From: Bacillota bacterium
GTDB lineage: Bacteria; Bacillota; SHA-98; Ch115
Assembly: GCA_012842565.1 (NCBI GenBank)
Contig: DUSO01000186.1
Coordinates: 1-39,078, forward strand
Direction: 5' to 3'
Length of the DNA stretch: 39,078 bases
Shown here: positions 26,195 to 36,014 of the stretch, one piece after another
How positions within the stretch are numbered: position 1 is the stretch's first letter
Layout of the letters: every line of letters begins with the position of its first letter
Notes under the pieces: generated by a model
Told to the model about the DNA's origin: nothing
The model's database searches: none
What the model saw: the letters and a program-made list of their open reading frames with translations, nothing else
Translations under genes and position numbers: made by a program

Positions 26195-26580
26195 GCCCTC
26201 TATTGGCAGCTAATCTCACATCCGGGAGGTTAAGCAACTTGACAAGAGAGGGATCTGAAATAGCCGCGTCTGATCCCCAGATAGTAGGGCGCCAGAGATG
26301 CCATCCTGCCACCCTATCCTCTTCCTGGGGGGACTACGGATAAAAAGATTCTAAAATGCCTGGATACAGTTCGCATCGTCAAGAATTTTTTTCTAACCTT
26401 AAGGAGGATTCTAGCTGATTACAGCGAAAGAGTTAAGTAACCTAACTAACAGGATAGGAACGTATAACGATGAATCACTAGACAGAGTATCGTTTGGTAT
26501 AAGCTTTACGAGGACCACGATGTGGTGACTTTGACTTTAAGTTTCAAAGAGCAATCTATGAAGAGACGAGGGCGAGGGTA

Positions 26581-27768
26581 ATGATTGGTGAGAAGTGGAC
26601 TGGTCTAAGGAATGGGAAATTGGTTACGCCGAAGCGAATTTACGAAGATGGTATACTTGTGATCGCCCCGGATGGCCGTATCGCGGGAATCGGTAATATT
26701 ACCGAAGTGAGGGTCCCTTTGAAAAATGATGTTGAATGGATCGATGTTGAGGGGGGAATAATCGCCCCCGGGTTCATAAACCTGCATGTCCACGGAGTCG
26801 CAGGTAAGTCTTGTTTTGAGACAGACTATGAGTCTATTAATTATGTATCCTGCAATCTAGCTAAAGAAGGGATCACTGCATATTGTGCTGGAATGATCGG
26901 AGATACAACTGAGGTAATGATTGAACGAATCAAGGGAACTCGGTCGGCCATGGAGAGAGGAGTCGAAGGCGCAGAATTGCTAGGTTCTTTCTTGGAGGGT
27001 CCTTACATTTGTGAGCAATATAAGGGAGCCGCTCCGCTTAATCGCATCCGCAAGCCTGACCTCATTGAGTTCGAAAAATTCCTTCAAGTGGGTGCTGGTT
27101 CAGTGAAGATGGTCACCATCGCCCCAGAGTTGGAAGGGGCCTTAGAGGTAATAGCATTCGCGAATAGGAACGGGGTGGTTGTATCTCTCGGTCATTCAGC
27201 CGCGACGTATGATCAGATGTTGGCCGGAATTGAAGCAGGGGGACGCCACTCTACGCATACCTATAATGGCATGCGCGGGCTGCACCATCGGGAGCCAGCT
27301 GTTGTAGGCACTATTATGGCGGATGAGAGGATCACAGGGGAATTGATTGCTGACTGTGTACATGTTCATCCTGCAGCCATGAAGATACTGATCCGCGTTA
27401 AGGGATATGATAGGGTTTGTCTTATTACCGACGGGACCCCTCAATCGGGACTTCCAGATGGAGAGTACATATCCGAATATGGTGCAGAGTTAATCGTGAA
27501 AGATGGAACTGTTAAGCAGAAAGATGGCACGATTGCAGGTAGCGTTACTCCGATGAACCTCGGAGTGAGAAATCTTATCGAAAAGGTTGGTCTTTCCCTT
27601 CCTGAGGCAATATGGATGGCGGCGACCACCCCTGCAGAGGTTCTCGGGCTTTCTCACCGTCTTGGAACCCTTGAGGTAGGAAAGGATGCGAATGTGGTAG
27701 TTCTTGGCGAAGATTTCACCGTTCAGAGGACCATTGTTCACGGTAAGACAGTCTATCAGCGAAAGTAG
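26581..27768 (+). CDS. nagA: N-acetylglucosamine-6-phosphate deacetylase
   Basis: GGIIAPGFINLHVHGVAGKSCFETDYE..., LGSFLEGPYICEQYKGAAP, VSLGHSAATYDQMLAGIEAGGRHSTHTYNGMRGLHHREPAVVG, LITDGTPQSGLPDGEY. Confidence 0.93.
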   Translation: MIGEKWTGLRNGKLVTPKRIYEDGILVIAPDGRIAGIGNITEVRVPLKNDVEWIDVEGGIIAPGFINLHVHGVAGKSCFETDYESINYVSCNLAKEGITAYCAGMIGDTTEVMIERIKGTRSAMERGVEGAELLGSFLEGPYICEQYKGAAPLNRIRKPDLIEFEKFLQVGAGSVKMVTIAPELEGALEVIAFANRNGVVVSLGHSAATYDQMLAGIEAGGRHSTHTYNGMRGLHHREPAVVGTIMADERITGELIADCVHVHPAAMKILIRVKGYDRVCLITDGTPQSGLPDGEYISEYGAELIVKDGTVKQKDGTIAGSVTPMNLGVRNLIEKVGLSLPEAIWMAATTPAEVLGLSHRLGTLEVGKDANVVVLGEDFTVQRTIVHGKTVYQRK

Positions 27769-27810
27769 ATGTATGACATTTATGAGGTCGTATAGAAGGA
27801 GCGGGTGTGA

Positions 27811-28764
27811 GTGTTAACAGGGAAACCGTTCGTAATCGGTGTTGATGGGGGTGCTACCAAGTTAGATATAGCCTTTGGAGATCTCGATGGAGGGCTTCTC
27901 CATCATGCGCGGCTTAAGTCCGGCTACAGCCGTGAAGGTGAAGGATTTTCGTGGAGTGATACAGTTTACGGGGCCCTCTGCCGAACGTTGCATGATCTTG
28001 GAGGAGATATCTCCGATTGTCGTGCCATCTGCTTGGGCCTTGCGGGTCTAAATACCGAAGCCCAGGCAGAGGTGATTAGGGACGAGCTCATGCGAAGGTG
28101 CGCGGTTCCCCAACTGGTCGTTAAGGAGGATTCTGAGATAGCGTACTATGCTGCTACTAAAGGGAGGCCGGGGATTGCTGTCATAGCCGGTACCGGTTCT
28201 GTTGCATATGGTAGAGGATTGAACGGCGATTTTACAAAACTTGGTGGCCATGGACCTTTGGTAGGAGATGAGGGGAGCGGTTATGATATAGGCCGCCGAG
28301 CCGTATCACATGCGATAAAAGCATATGAAAGGCGAGAAGAACCTACATGTTTAATCGAGGATATCCCCAGGGAGTTAGGTCTCAAAGATATGCTTGATGT
28401 ACGAGCGTGGGTGTATCAGGCTCCGAGGAAGTCTAGCGAACTAGCCTCTCTAGTCCCAGTGGTCTATACGGCGGCTAAGAAGGGGGACAAAGTCGCAAAG
28501 GAGTTACTAGAGTTTGCCGGAATCGAACTTGCTAAGTTGGCCTTGGCTACCGCTGATCATTTAGAGTTAGATGAACCTTTAATAGTGGGAATCGGTGGAG
28601 TGATTAGCAATGTCAACTTCGTATTCGAGAGTTTCCGGTCAACGATACTTGCAGCGAGACCTAAGGCCCAAGTGAAGGTTACGGAGGATAAACCAGTATA
28701 TGGTGCACTTTTCCTTGCCCGTCATGCGGCCTCGCAGAAACTATGTGTTGGCCGATCTGTATAA
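27811..28764 (+). CDS. BadF/BadG/BcrA-type ATPase, N-acetylglucosamine kinase-like
   Basis: FVIGVDGGATKLDIAFGDLDG..., GIAVIAGTGSVAYGRGLNGDFTKLGGHGPLVGDEGSGYDIGRRAV. Confidence 0.88.
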   Translation: MLTGKPFVIGVDGGATKLDIAFGDLDGGLLHHARLKSGYSREGEGFSWSDTVYGALCRTLHDLGGDISDCRAICLGLAGLNTEAQAEVIRDELMRRCAVPQLVVKEDSEIAYYAATKGRPGIAVIAGTGSVAYGRGLNGDFTKLGGHGPLVGDEGSGYDIGRRAVSHAIKAYERREEPTCLIEDIPRELGLKDMLDVRAWVYQAPRKSSELASLVPVVYTAAKKGDKVAKELLEFAGIELAKLALATADHLELDEPLIVGIGGVISNVNFVFESFRSTILAARPKAQVKVTEDKPVYGALFLARHAASQKLCVGRSV

Positions 28765-29098
28765 TCGAGGTCGGAAGGACATGGAGAATTGGCTAGAGGT
28801 GAGTGTACGACTTGATGGCCGAATGTCGATACTACTTGAATTCAATCTCAGATCGCTCTCGCTTTAGGAGTCGCCGCAACCCGTCATTGGGGAGGTGAAT
28901 TAGATTCTGTGTAAAGATAAATCTAAGACTGCAGATGACCCGGCTTTAGATACGAATGGGGAGGCGATCCTCGTTCAATTATTGGGTTCCCTGGTTTAGT
29001 ATTTGATCAACGTAGAAACATTGGCGATTCGCCCCTTTCTTGTTGGAATAGCCAACTAGGGGGGAAAGAGTTCGCAAAGAGACTTGGGAGGGAGAAAC

Positions 29099-30172
29099 AT
29101 GCACAACAAAAAGGTACGTGTGGGGGTTATCGGTAGCGGATTTATGGGCCGTGCACACTCAATCTGTTATGGGCTAACTGGGCAAGCGGAACTAGAGGTT
29201 ATCTGCTCCAGAACGGCCGAACGTGCTGAGGCGGTAGCAAAGGAATACGGTTATAGGCGATGGACGACTGATTGGCAAGATGTCGTTAACGATCCCAATA
29301 TAGATCTAGTGGATATTACTGTACCTAATTATCTACATAAAGAGATAGCCGTTGCCTGTGCAAGAGCGAAGAAGGATTTTGTGATTGAGAAGCCTTTAGC
29401 AAGAAACGTAAAAGAGGCCGACGAAATCATTAGGGCAGTGGAGGATAGTGGCGTAAAGGCGTACTATGCTGAGGACATGCGTTACGCACCTAACTATTGT
29501 AAGGCCAAAGAGATTATTGAACAAGGAGGCATCGGACGCCCGTTTATGATTAGGGTGCACGAAATGCACGACGGGCCGTTCCATGCTAAGTGGTTCTGGG
29601 ATGCGGAGCTTACGGGTGGTGGAGTTGTAATAGATGTGGGGATTCACGGCCTCTATGTCATGGAGTGGTTGATGGGAGCCAAGATTGTTAGCGTTTTTGC
29701 CCAAACTGATGTTCTCAAGTGGCATGAATACTGTAAGAATGGTGCTGAGGATAACGCAGTTATTCTCTTCCGATTTGATAATGGTGCGGTAGGGGAGATG
29801 GTGAATAGCTGGGCCATTTCCGGTGGTATGGACACTGGTGCTCAAATCTTTGGTACCTCCGGCAATATCTATCTCGACGCCGGCCGAACTGCCGGGGGAA
29901 TGCTTTGTTTCAGTACGGATGGTTATGGAAAGTCTCTTGAGGAAAAAAAGTCTGATCGACCTCATCCTATGCCCACCAGGGGATGGCATTTTCCGGTGGT
30001 AGATGAGTGGAATCTTCACGGACATGCGCCGGAGATTCGTGAGTTTGTGCGCGCTAAGTTGGAGAATCGGACTTCCGTGACCTCTATCTATGATGGCCGA
30101 CGGGCTCTAGTGGTGGTTGAAGCGATTTACGAGTCTGCGAAGTCCGGAAGGCCGGTCAGCGTAGGAGCGTAG
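29099..30172 (+). CDS. Gfo/Idh/MocA family oxidoreductase
   Basis: VRVGVIGSGFMGRAHSICYGL...DLVDITVPNYLHKEIAVACARAKKDFVIEKPLARNVKEADEII. Confidence 0.92.
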   Translation: MHNKKVRVGVIGSGFMGRAHSICYGLTGQAELEVICSRTAERAEAVAKEYGYRRWTTDWQDVVNDPNIDLVDITVPNYLHKEIAVACARAKKDFVIEKPLARNVKEADEIIRAVEDSGVKAYYAEDMRYAPNYCKAKEIIEQGGIGRPFMIRVHEMHDGPFHAKWFWDAELTGGGVVIDVGIHGLYVMEWLMGAKIVSVFAQTDVLKWHEYCKNGAEDNAVILFRFDNGAVGEMVNSWAISGGMDTGAQIFGTSGNIYLDAGRTAGGMLCFSTDGYGKSLEEKKSDRPHPMPTRGWHFPVVDEWNLHGHAPEIREFVRAKLENRTSVTSIYDGRRALVVVEAIYESAKSGRPVSVGA

Positions 30173-30339
30173 CGCAAATTGACTCAGTCGATGGGCCGGA
30201 GAGGAAAGTTGTAGGGCAATGCTGGCCGGTAAGGTAATCATAACGGCCACCTAACTACCGGAACCTACTCAACGAAAGGATGCAGTAGGGGCAATGATAG
30301 CCGAAAATGTGCGGCGATAACTTGAGAGGAGGATATAGC

Positions 30340-31524
30340 ATGGCTCGAGAGGATTACAGCCAAGGTCCGATGGCACGGCTCTTTGAAGGTGCAGAGAAGA
30401 CATCTTTCGGAGAAGGGTATAACATGGGTTTCCTGATAAGGGGGATCCCGGATTACCTGCGCAATTTGGCTAGCGACGAGGCTTTTCGCCGTACCTGTGC
30501 TAATGTGGCCAAGCATTTGGCTGGCGGTGACGTGAATCGCGTGGTGGTTACAGGATGTGGTACGTCGTTTCATGCTGCATTGGGGCTGCTCGATGCCATT
30601 AGGCAGTTTACTCAGATTCCCGGGACAGCCATTACGCCATTTGAAATAGTCAATTATCCTGCTTCCGATCTCAGCCGGGGAACCTGTGTGTTGAGTTTTT
30701 CACACTCGGGACGTGCAAAGATCTCTGTTGACGCGACTCGTACCGCTAAATCCAGAGGTTGTAGCACGGTGGCGTTCACGAGTCTACCCGGTTCTCCCCT
30801 AGAGAGGGAATCCGATTTCTCAGTGGTAATTCCGGGAGGCCGGGAACCGGCCTTACCCAAAACTAAAAGCTACGTCTGTGCATTGTGGACGATCTACCGG
30901 CTTGTAATTGATATCAGTCGGGCCATGAAAACCTTGGATGAGAGCGAGCTAAAGGCCCGAGAGGCAGACATTGCATCAGCCGCCGACGAGGCTGATAGAG
31001 TGATTCTGGCAATGGATGCGGCTATGGCGGAACTCGCTAAAGAACTTTCTAATTGCCGCGAGGTCATCTTTATTGGTGCCGGTCCAAATTATCCGACTGC
31101 GATGGAAGCGGCGTTGAAATTTCAAGAGACTAATTACACAACAAGTCAGGGTGAGGAACTTGAGGAGATGGCACATGGTCCCCTTGCAGAACTAGACGAG
31201 GCATCAGTACTTGCGATCATTGCTCCGAAGGGTCCGTCTGTCGATCGTGCTATCGACTTGGCAAAGGCAGCCAAGCTTACGGGTGCGCGGGTTGTGGCGT
31301 TCACTACTGACGACAAATCTGAACTAGCGAAAGTGGCTCAGTATTCATATGCGCTGGAGGAGCACATATGTGAAACATTTTCTCCGCTTCTTTATATTCT
31401 CCCATTATACCTATGGAACTATCATCTTGCTTTGGTGAAGGGTACCAATCCCGACCTTTGCCGGTGTGATGAACCAAAGTACAAAGAAGTGATGGATATA
31501 GTTTTCCCCCCGGGAACGCATTAA
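30340..31524 (+). CDS. Double-SIS-domain sugar isomerase/deaminase (AgaS/GlmS isomerase-domain-like)
   Basis: VVVTGCGTSFHAALGLLDAIRQF, CVLSFSHSGRAKISVDATRTAKSRG, FIGAGPNYPTAMEAALKFQETNYTTSQGEELEEMAHGPLAELDE. Confidence 0.88.
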   Translation: MAREDYSQGPMARLFEGAEKTSFGEGYNMGFLIRGIPDYLRNLASDEAFRRTCANVAKHLAGGDVNRVVVTGCGTSFHAALGLLDAIRQFTQIPGTAITPFEIVNYPASDLSRGTCVLSFSHSGRAKISVDATRTAKSRGCSTVAFTSLPGSPLERESDFSVVIPGGREPALPKTKSYVCALWTIYRLVIDISRAMKTLDESELKAREADIASAADEADRVILAMDAAMAELAKELSNCREVIFIGAGPNYPTAMEAALKFQETNYTTSQGEELEEMAHGPLAELDEASVLAIIAPKGPSVDRAIDLAKAAKLTGARVVAFTTDDKSELAKVAQYSYALEEHICETFSPLLYILPLYLWNYHLALVKGTNPDLCRCDEPKYKEVMDIVFPPGTH

Positions 31525-31582
31525 CAGCCTATGGCAGGCTATATAGGCTTTGTGATCTTGCCGGCGTCTAAAAAGCCAAGGA

Positions 31583-31669
31583 GATATCCCAAACTCCGCG
31601 GAATTTGAAGTAGCGGCTCCGTGCTGCATCGTGGTAGAACGGAGCACGGAGCCGCCATGTTAGGATATC
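31583..31669. repeat. Nested long inverted repeat (cruciform-capable)
   Basis: Inner perfect 13-bp arms gcggctccgtgct (31613-31625)/agcacggagccgc (31643-31655); outer 7-bp arms gatatcc (31583-31589)/ggatatc (31663-31669). Confidence 0.75.
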
Positions 31670-31689
31670 ACAGGAAGTAGACGTCTAAA

Positions 31690-32320
31690 AGAGGCAACAA
31701 GAAAGATGCGACAACTGAGGTACGGATCTCATGGGAAGTGGAAGTCAGTCTAGAAGGGGACACGTCAGAAAGCCAAATAGGGGCTGCTAGCCCTATATGT
31801 GGAAGCAGGACTCGAGATCTCGGATGCACTGTTTGAAGAGGAAGTGGAAAAGAAGATCGGCGAGAAGGGCAAGCACAACACCAGGCGGTGTGGTTTTCGG
31901 CACAGGCATGAGAAACCAGGGAGGTAACCTTGGGTGGGCGCAAAGTCAAGGTCACAAGGCCTCGGGTGCGCACGGTTGACGGGAAGAAAATAAGGCTTGA
32001 GGCATACGAGTGGTTTAGAAATGACGGCATCCTGGCGCGCTATGCGCTCGCGAAGGCCCTGCATGGTCTATCGACGCGTAACTATGCTTTCGCGCTCGAA
32101 GGGATAGGTAATGGAGTCGAGGAAGCGGGTGTTTCCAAGAGTACAATCAGCTGGCGTTCTGCCCGGATGACAAAGGATGCGCTCAATAAACTCTTGATAA
32201 GTCCCCTGGACGATCTGGACATCGCGGTTGTATATATCGGCGGGATGGTTGTGGTGAGGCAAAAAGTGGTCTGCGCTTGGCGTGGACATCGATGGTAAGA
32301 AACATCCCGCGATGAGCCGC
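31690..32320 (+). pseudogene. IS256/Mutator-type transposase remnant
   Basis: Spread over frames: LLALYVEAGLEISDALFEEEVEKKIGEKGKHNTRRCGFRHRHEKPGR, then VGGRKVKVTRPRVRTVDGKKIRLEAYEWFRNDGILARYALAKALHGLSTRNYAFALEGIG...SKSTISWRSARMTKDALNKLLISPLDDLDIAVVYIGG, then ALGVDIDGKKHPAMS; C-terminal catalytic half missing. Confidence 0.8.
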
Positions 32321-32419
32321 AAAAATTCTTTTTGGATCAAGAAGGAGTTTCGTTTAAGCTGTCGAATTTAGTTAGTAAAATATATTAAAAAAACTTAGTG
32401 GTGGGCCTTAAGCCCATAA

Positions 32420-33691
32420 ATGGCAGAGTTACGAGGTGCCATGAGTAGAAGAAAGTTGATGCCAACAGGTAAACCCAAAGTTATAGCTGCGGTAAATCAA
32501 TCGATTGTTCTTGATTTAATCAGGAATGAGAGTCCAATTTCCCGTGCGGAGATTGCTAGAAAAACCCGACTCAGTCGTCCAACAGTCTCCAAAATTGTCG
32601 ATGGATTAATTGCAAAAGGCCTGGTTTATGAGATCGGCCAAGGAGCTACTGAGGGTAGATCCGGAAGGAGACCAATTGTGTTGCAATATAATTCCAGGGC
32701 TGGTTTCGTGGCCGGAGCCGACCTGGGAGCGGAAAAAGTTGTTGTAGCTGTAGCCGATCTCCAAGGAAACATAATATCAGAAGTAAGGCGAGATCGTGAT
32801 CCCAAATCCGGCGGAAACCATCTGTTGCGCTCGCTTATGGATGCATTTCGTGAGGCGTTAGCACAGGGGGAAATCGACAGGAAAAAACTTCGCGGGATTG
32901 CGATTGGAGTACCAGGTGTAACTGACGCAGAAAAGGGCGTGGTTATCTTATCCAGAGATTTCGGTCAGGAAAATCTTCCTCTTGGAAGGATCTTCGCAGA
33001 AGAATTTGGCCTTATGACTTTCGTGGAAAATGACGTCAACCTTGCCGCTCTAGGTGAGGCACGATGGGGGGTTGGGAGGAAGTATAAAGATATCGCTTAT
33101 ATTAGGGCTGGCAGGGGAATAGGTGCGGGTATAATAATTAACCGTCATCTTCACCGTGGCTCAAGGGGATTAGCTGGAGAGATTGGCTATATGGGTGTTG
33201 CAGAAGGTTGCCTTCAATACAGGAAGCAGGGACTAACATCGGTGGGTTACCTAGAATCAATAGCATCGATTAGCGCTGTGATAACAAATATGATTGCTGA
33301 AGCCGAGAGGGACGAAACGGCATTGGTGCGAGAACTCACAAACGGAAACCCAGAACTAATTGCCATGGGCACGGTATTCAAAGCTGCGGAAGAGGGGAAT
33401 GACACGGCAAGACGACTCCTAGATAGAGCCATTACCTATTTAGGTATCGGGGTGGCAAATCTTATCTCTGTCTTAGATCCTGAGATAGTCGTAATAGGTG
33501 GCGAGATTTCATTGGGTGGCGAAAAAGTGCTGGAACGCCTACGGTCAGTCGTCGATTCGCTTACCTTCATGTCGCCTCCGATTATGTTTTCAAATCTCGG
33601 GGAAAATGCAGTAATAATGGGGGGAATCTCACGAATTCTAGATTACGTTCATACAGGTCCTAGTATTATGTTAGCTGCATCCAGGAAGTAA
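32420..33691 (+). CDS. ROK family transcriptional regulator (NagC/XylR-like) with N-terminal wHTH
   Basis: NQSIVLDLIRNESPISRAEIARKTRLSRPTVSKIVDGLIAKGLVYEIGQG... then ROK kinase-like domain GFVAGADLGAEKVVVAVADLQG. Confidence 0.93.
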   Translation: MAELRGAMSRRKLMPTGKPKVIAAVNQSIVLDLIRNESPISRAEIARKTRLSRPTVSKIVDGLIAKGLVYEIGQGATEGRSGRRPIVLQYNSRAGFVAGADLGAEKVVVAVADLQGNIISEVRRDRDPKSGGNHLLRSLMDAFREALAQGEIDRKKLRGIAIGVPGVTDAEKGVVILSRDFGQENLPLGRIFAEEFGLMTFVENDVNLAALGEARWGVGRKYKDIAYIRAGRGIGAGIIINRHLHRGSRGLAGEIGYMGVAEGCLQYRKQGLTSVGYLESIASISAVITNMIAEAERDETALVRELTNGNPELIAMGTVFKAAEEGNDTARRLLDRAITYLGIGVANLISVLDPEIVVIGGEISLGGEKVLERLRSVVDSLTFMSPPIMFSNLGENAVIMGGISRILDYVHTGPSIMLAASRK

Positions 33692-33790
33692 ATGAGCCTG
33701 AAGATTCTTGATCTGACCAACTTGGAGACCATGTCATACGATCGTCGAGGCTCGTCTAACTGCTGCCCTGCGGTGAAAGGGTGTTGAGAG

Positions 33791-34597
33791 ATGAGGATAG
33801 CATGTAGCTCATGGAGTTTTAGATCACAGATAGTCCGAGAAGGTCCTGAGGTAGGTCTAAGGAATTTTGTCGACCAACTTGTAGATTTGGGAATCAGGGG
33901 AGCAGAGTTTCTCGAAAGCCACTTAGGTGAGCAATCTCTAGAACGTATCATAGGGCTGGCAAAGTACTGTAATACAAGGGGGATCGAAATTCCGACCATC
34001 GCGCTGGAAAACGACTTCTCATGGATTGATAGCACTCACCGTACGGCCCAGGTTGCGAGGGTCAAAAGGTGGATCCAGATTGCTTCAGAAGCACAAATTC
34101 CTTATCTAAGGCTCTTTACTGGGGAAAAGAAGCCCAAAACGGATATCACTCTCCAGAAGCGGCTTGTCCTCGAGTGCCTCAGCGAGTGCGCCTGCGAGGC
34201 CTCACGATGTGGGAATGTAACGCTTGCCGTTGAGAACCACGGAGTCCACGCAGTATACTCGACCCCTCACGATATGTTAGAGCTACTTCGTGACGTGAAC
34301 TCCGAATATGTGAAATTGTGCCTAGATCCATATAACTTTTACTCAGTCAACTTAGGGGAAGAAACAATCTATGAGGGCGCAAAACTCCTAGTCCCTCTTG
34401 CCGTCCATACACATGCCCTTATAAACGAATTTGGCGAGGATGGACGTGCAACGAATATGGATTTGGATAGGATTATGACGATCTATAAGGACGCCGGCTA
34501 TGAGGGCTACATATCAATCGAATACTATGGAGAATCGGAACCGTATGAGCCGGTCCGCCTTGCAGCGAAGCAGATCCAGCGATTCATTCGGGGCTAG
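33791..34597 (+). CDS. Sugar phosphate isomerase/epimerase (xylose isomerase-like TIM barrel)
   Basis: MRIACSSWSFRS...LVDLGIRGAEFLESHLG, NVTLAVENHGVHAVYSTPHDMLELLRDV, GYEGYISIEYYGESEPYEPVRLAAKQI. Confidence 0.9.
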   Translation: MRIACSSWSFRSQIVREGPEVGLRNFVDQLVDLGIRGAEFLESHLGEQSLERIIGLAKYCNTRGIEIPTIALENDFSWIDSTHRTAQVARVKRWIQIASEAQIPYLRLFTGEKKPKTDITLQKRLVLECLSECACEASRCGNVTLAVENHGVHAVYSTPHDMLELLRDVNSEYVKLCLDPYNFYSVNLGEETIYEGAKLLVPLAVHTHALINEFGEDGRATNMDLDRIMTIYKDAGYEGYISIEYYGESEPYEPVRLAAKQIQRFIRG

Positions 34598-34643
34598 GCC
34601 AAGGCTATGAGAAGCAAATCATCTCAAGGAGGCAAGAACAGTT

Positions 34644-35720
34644 ATGGAGAGAAAGGTCAAGGTAGGGATTATAGGTTGTGGCTTCATTGCTAATGCCCAT
34701 TTTCTTGGTTACCGAAGTAACCCTTGTGCCGATGTAGTGGCAGTGGCAGATTCTGTAGCTAGTGCGGCGGAGAAATTCGCGCAAAGATATGGGATTCCAA
34801 AGTGGTACTCTAACATGGAGCAATTGCTAGAAGAGGGGGGGGTAGAAGCGGTAAGTATATGCACGCCTCATCCTTCCCATGCTGAAATAGCGGTGATGGC
34901 TGCGCAGCGCAAGAAACACATCCTTGTGGAAAAACCAATGGCGTGTAACCTCGATGAAGCAGAAGAAATGATAAAAGCAGCTAACGAGGCTAATGTGAAA
35001 CTTATGGTTGCCTTTGTAAACCGCTTCGTTGCACCATTCAGAGAAGCAAAACAACTTATCGACGCGGGGGCTCTCGGAAATATAGTTATGCTTAGGTCAC
35101 ACCGGTGGGGCTGGATCCCTTGGTCGGAATGGTATTATGATCCCAAGGGCGGAGGGGGGTTGCTTCCTGACCGATTCTGCTACGGTGTAGACTTTGCGCG
35201 ATGGCTTACTGGAAGCGAGATTGACGAGATATTTGTTTATGGGGATGCGATGGTCCATACCGAAGCTAGGAAAAAATTTGGTCGAGATTTCATTGATAAC
35301 GCAAAAATTCTTATGAAGATGAAAAACGGTGTAATAGCATCAGCTGAAGAGTCATACTCATGCCGGTTCGGGTACTACGAAAGGGTTGAAGTGCTCGGAA
35401 GCGATGGGCTGATAATTGCAGATCCATTTAAGCATGATATGCTTACGTTGTTTACCACGAAGTCTAACACGGAGGCTTCGTTCTTTGAAGGGCTCCCATA
35501 TTCGCCCGGCTGGAATTGGCCCGATATGGTCCACTTCCCTTTAAAAGAGAAGGTATGGGGCAGCTTCGCAGCCGAGACGAAACATTTCATCGATTGCATA
35601 CTTAATGACCATGAGCCTTTAGTGACAGGCAAAGACGGCAAAGCAGCGATTGAGGGTGTACTTGCGGCTATGGAATCATATAGAAAGGGCGAGCCTGTAA
35701 AGTTACCCTTTAATATCTGA
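34644..35720 (+). CDS. Gfo/Idh/MocA family oxidoreductase (second paralog)
   Basis: VKVGIIGCGFIANAHFLGYRSNPCADVVAVADS...AVSICTPHPSHAEIAVMAAQRKKHILVEKPMACNLDEAEEMI. Confidence 0.93.
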   Translation: MERKVKVGIIGCGFIANAHFLGYRSNPCADVVAVADSVASAAEKFAQRYGIPKWYSNMEQLLEEGGVEAVSICTPHPSHAEIAVMAAQRKKHILVEKPMACNLDEAEEMIKAANEANVKLMVAFVNRFVAPFREAKQLIDAGALGNIVMLRSHRWGWIPWSEWYYDPKGGGGLLPDRFCYGVDFARWLTGSEIDEIFVYGDAMVHTEARKKFGRDFIDNAKILMKMKNGVIASAEESYSCRFGYYERVEVLGSDGLIIADPFKHDMLTLFTTKSNTEASFFEGLPYSPGWNWPDMVHFPLKEKVWGSFAAETKHFIDCILNDHEPLVTGKDGKAAIEGVLAAMESYRKGEPVKLPFNI

Positions 35721-36014
35721 GCGGAGGGTATGTCTTGGCGGTTTAATGTCCATCCTGTATAGCTGAGACCATAAGAGGTCGGATTGATATGGAAGATATA
35801 GCAGGGTTCCGTATCTACGTGGCTCGATCGAAGTTTGCATAGCTGCAGGCCGCAGTGGAGAGATTCAATGGGGGGAGGCGTGAAGGAAAATGAGGGTTCG
35901 GTTTAGCCTAGGGCTCTAGAGGGAATGAATATGGGTATTTGCCGGTCGTAAATCAAGAGTTCTGTAGTCTCCTGTTTCCAACATATAGAATCTTCAAAAA
36001 TTGGAGGGAACGAT

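Noticed and set aside
28765-29080. Possible short gene (MENWLEVSVRLDGRMSILLEFNLRSLSL) between the kinase and Gfo/Idh genes
   Set aside because: Only 28 codons, no clear homology by eye; insufficient support.
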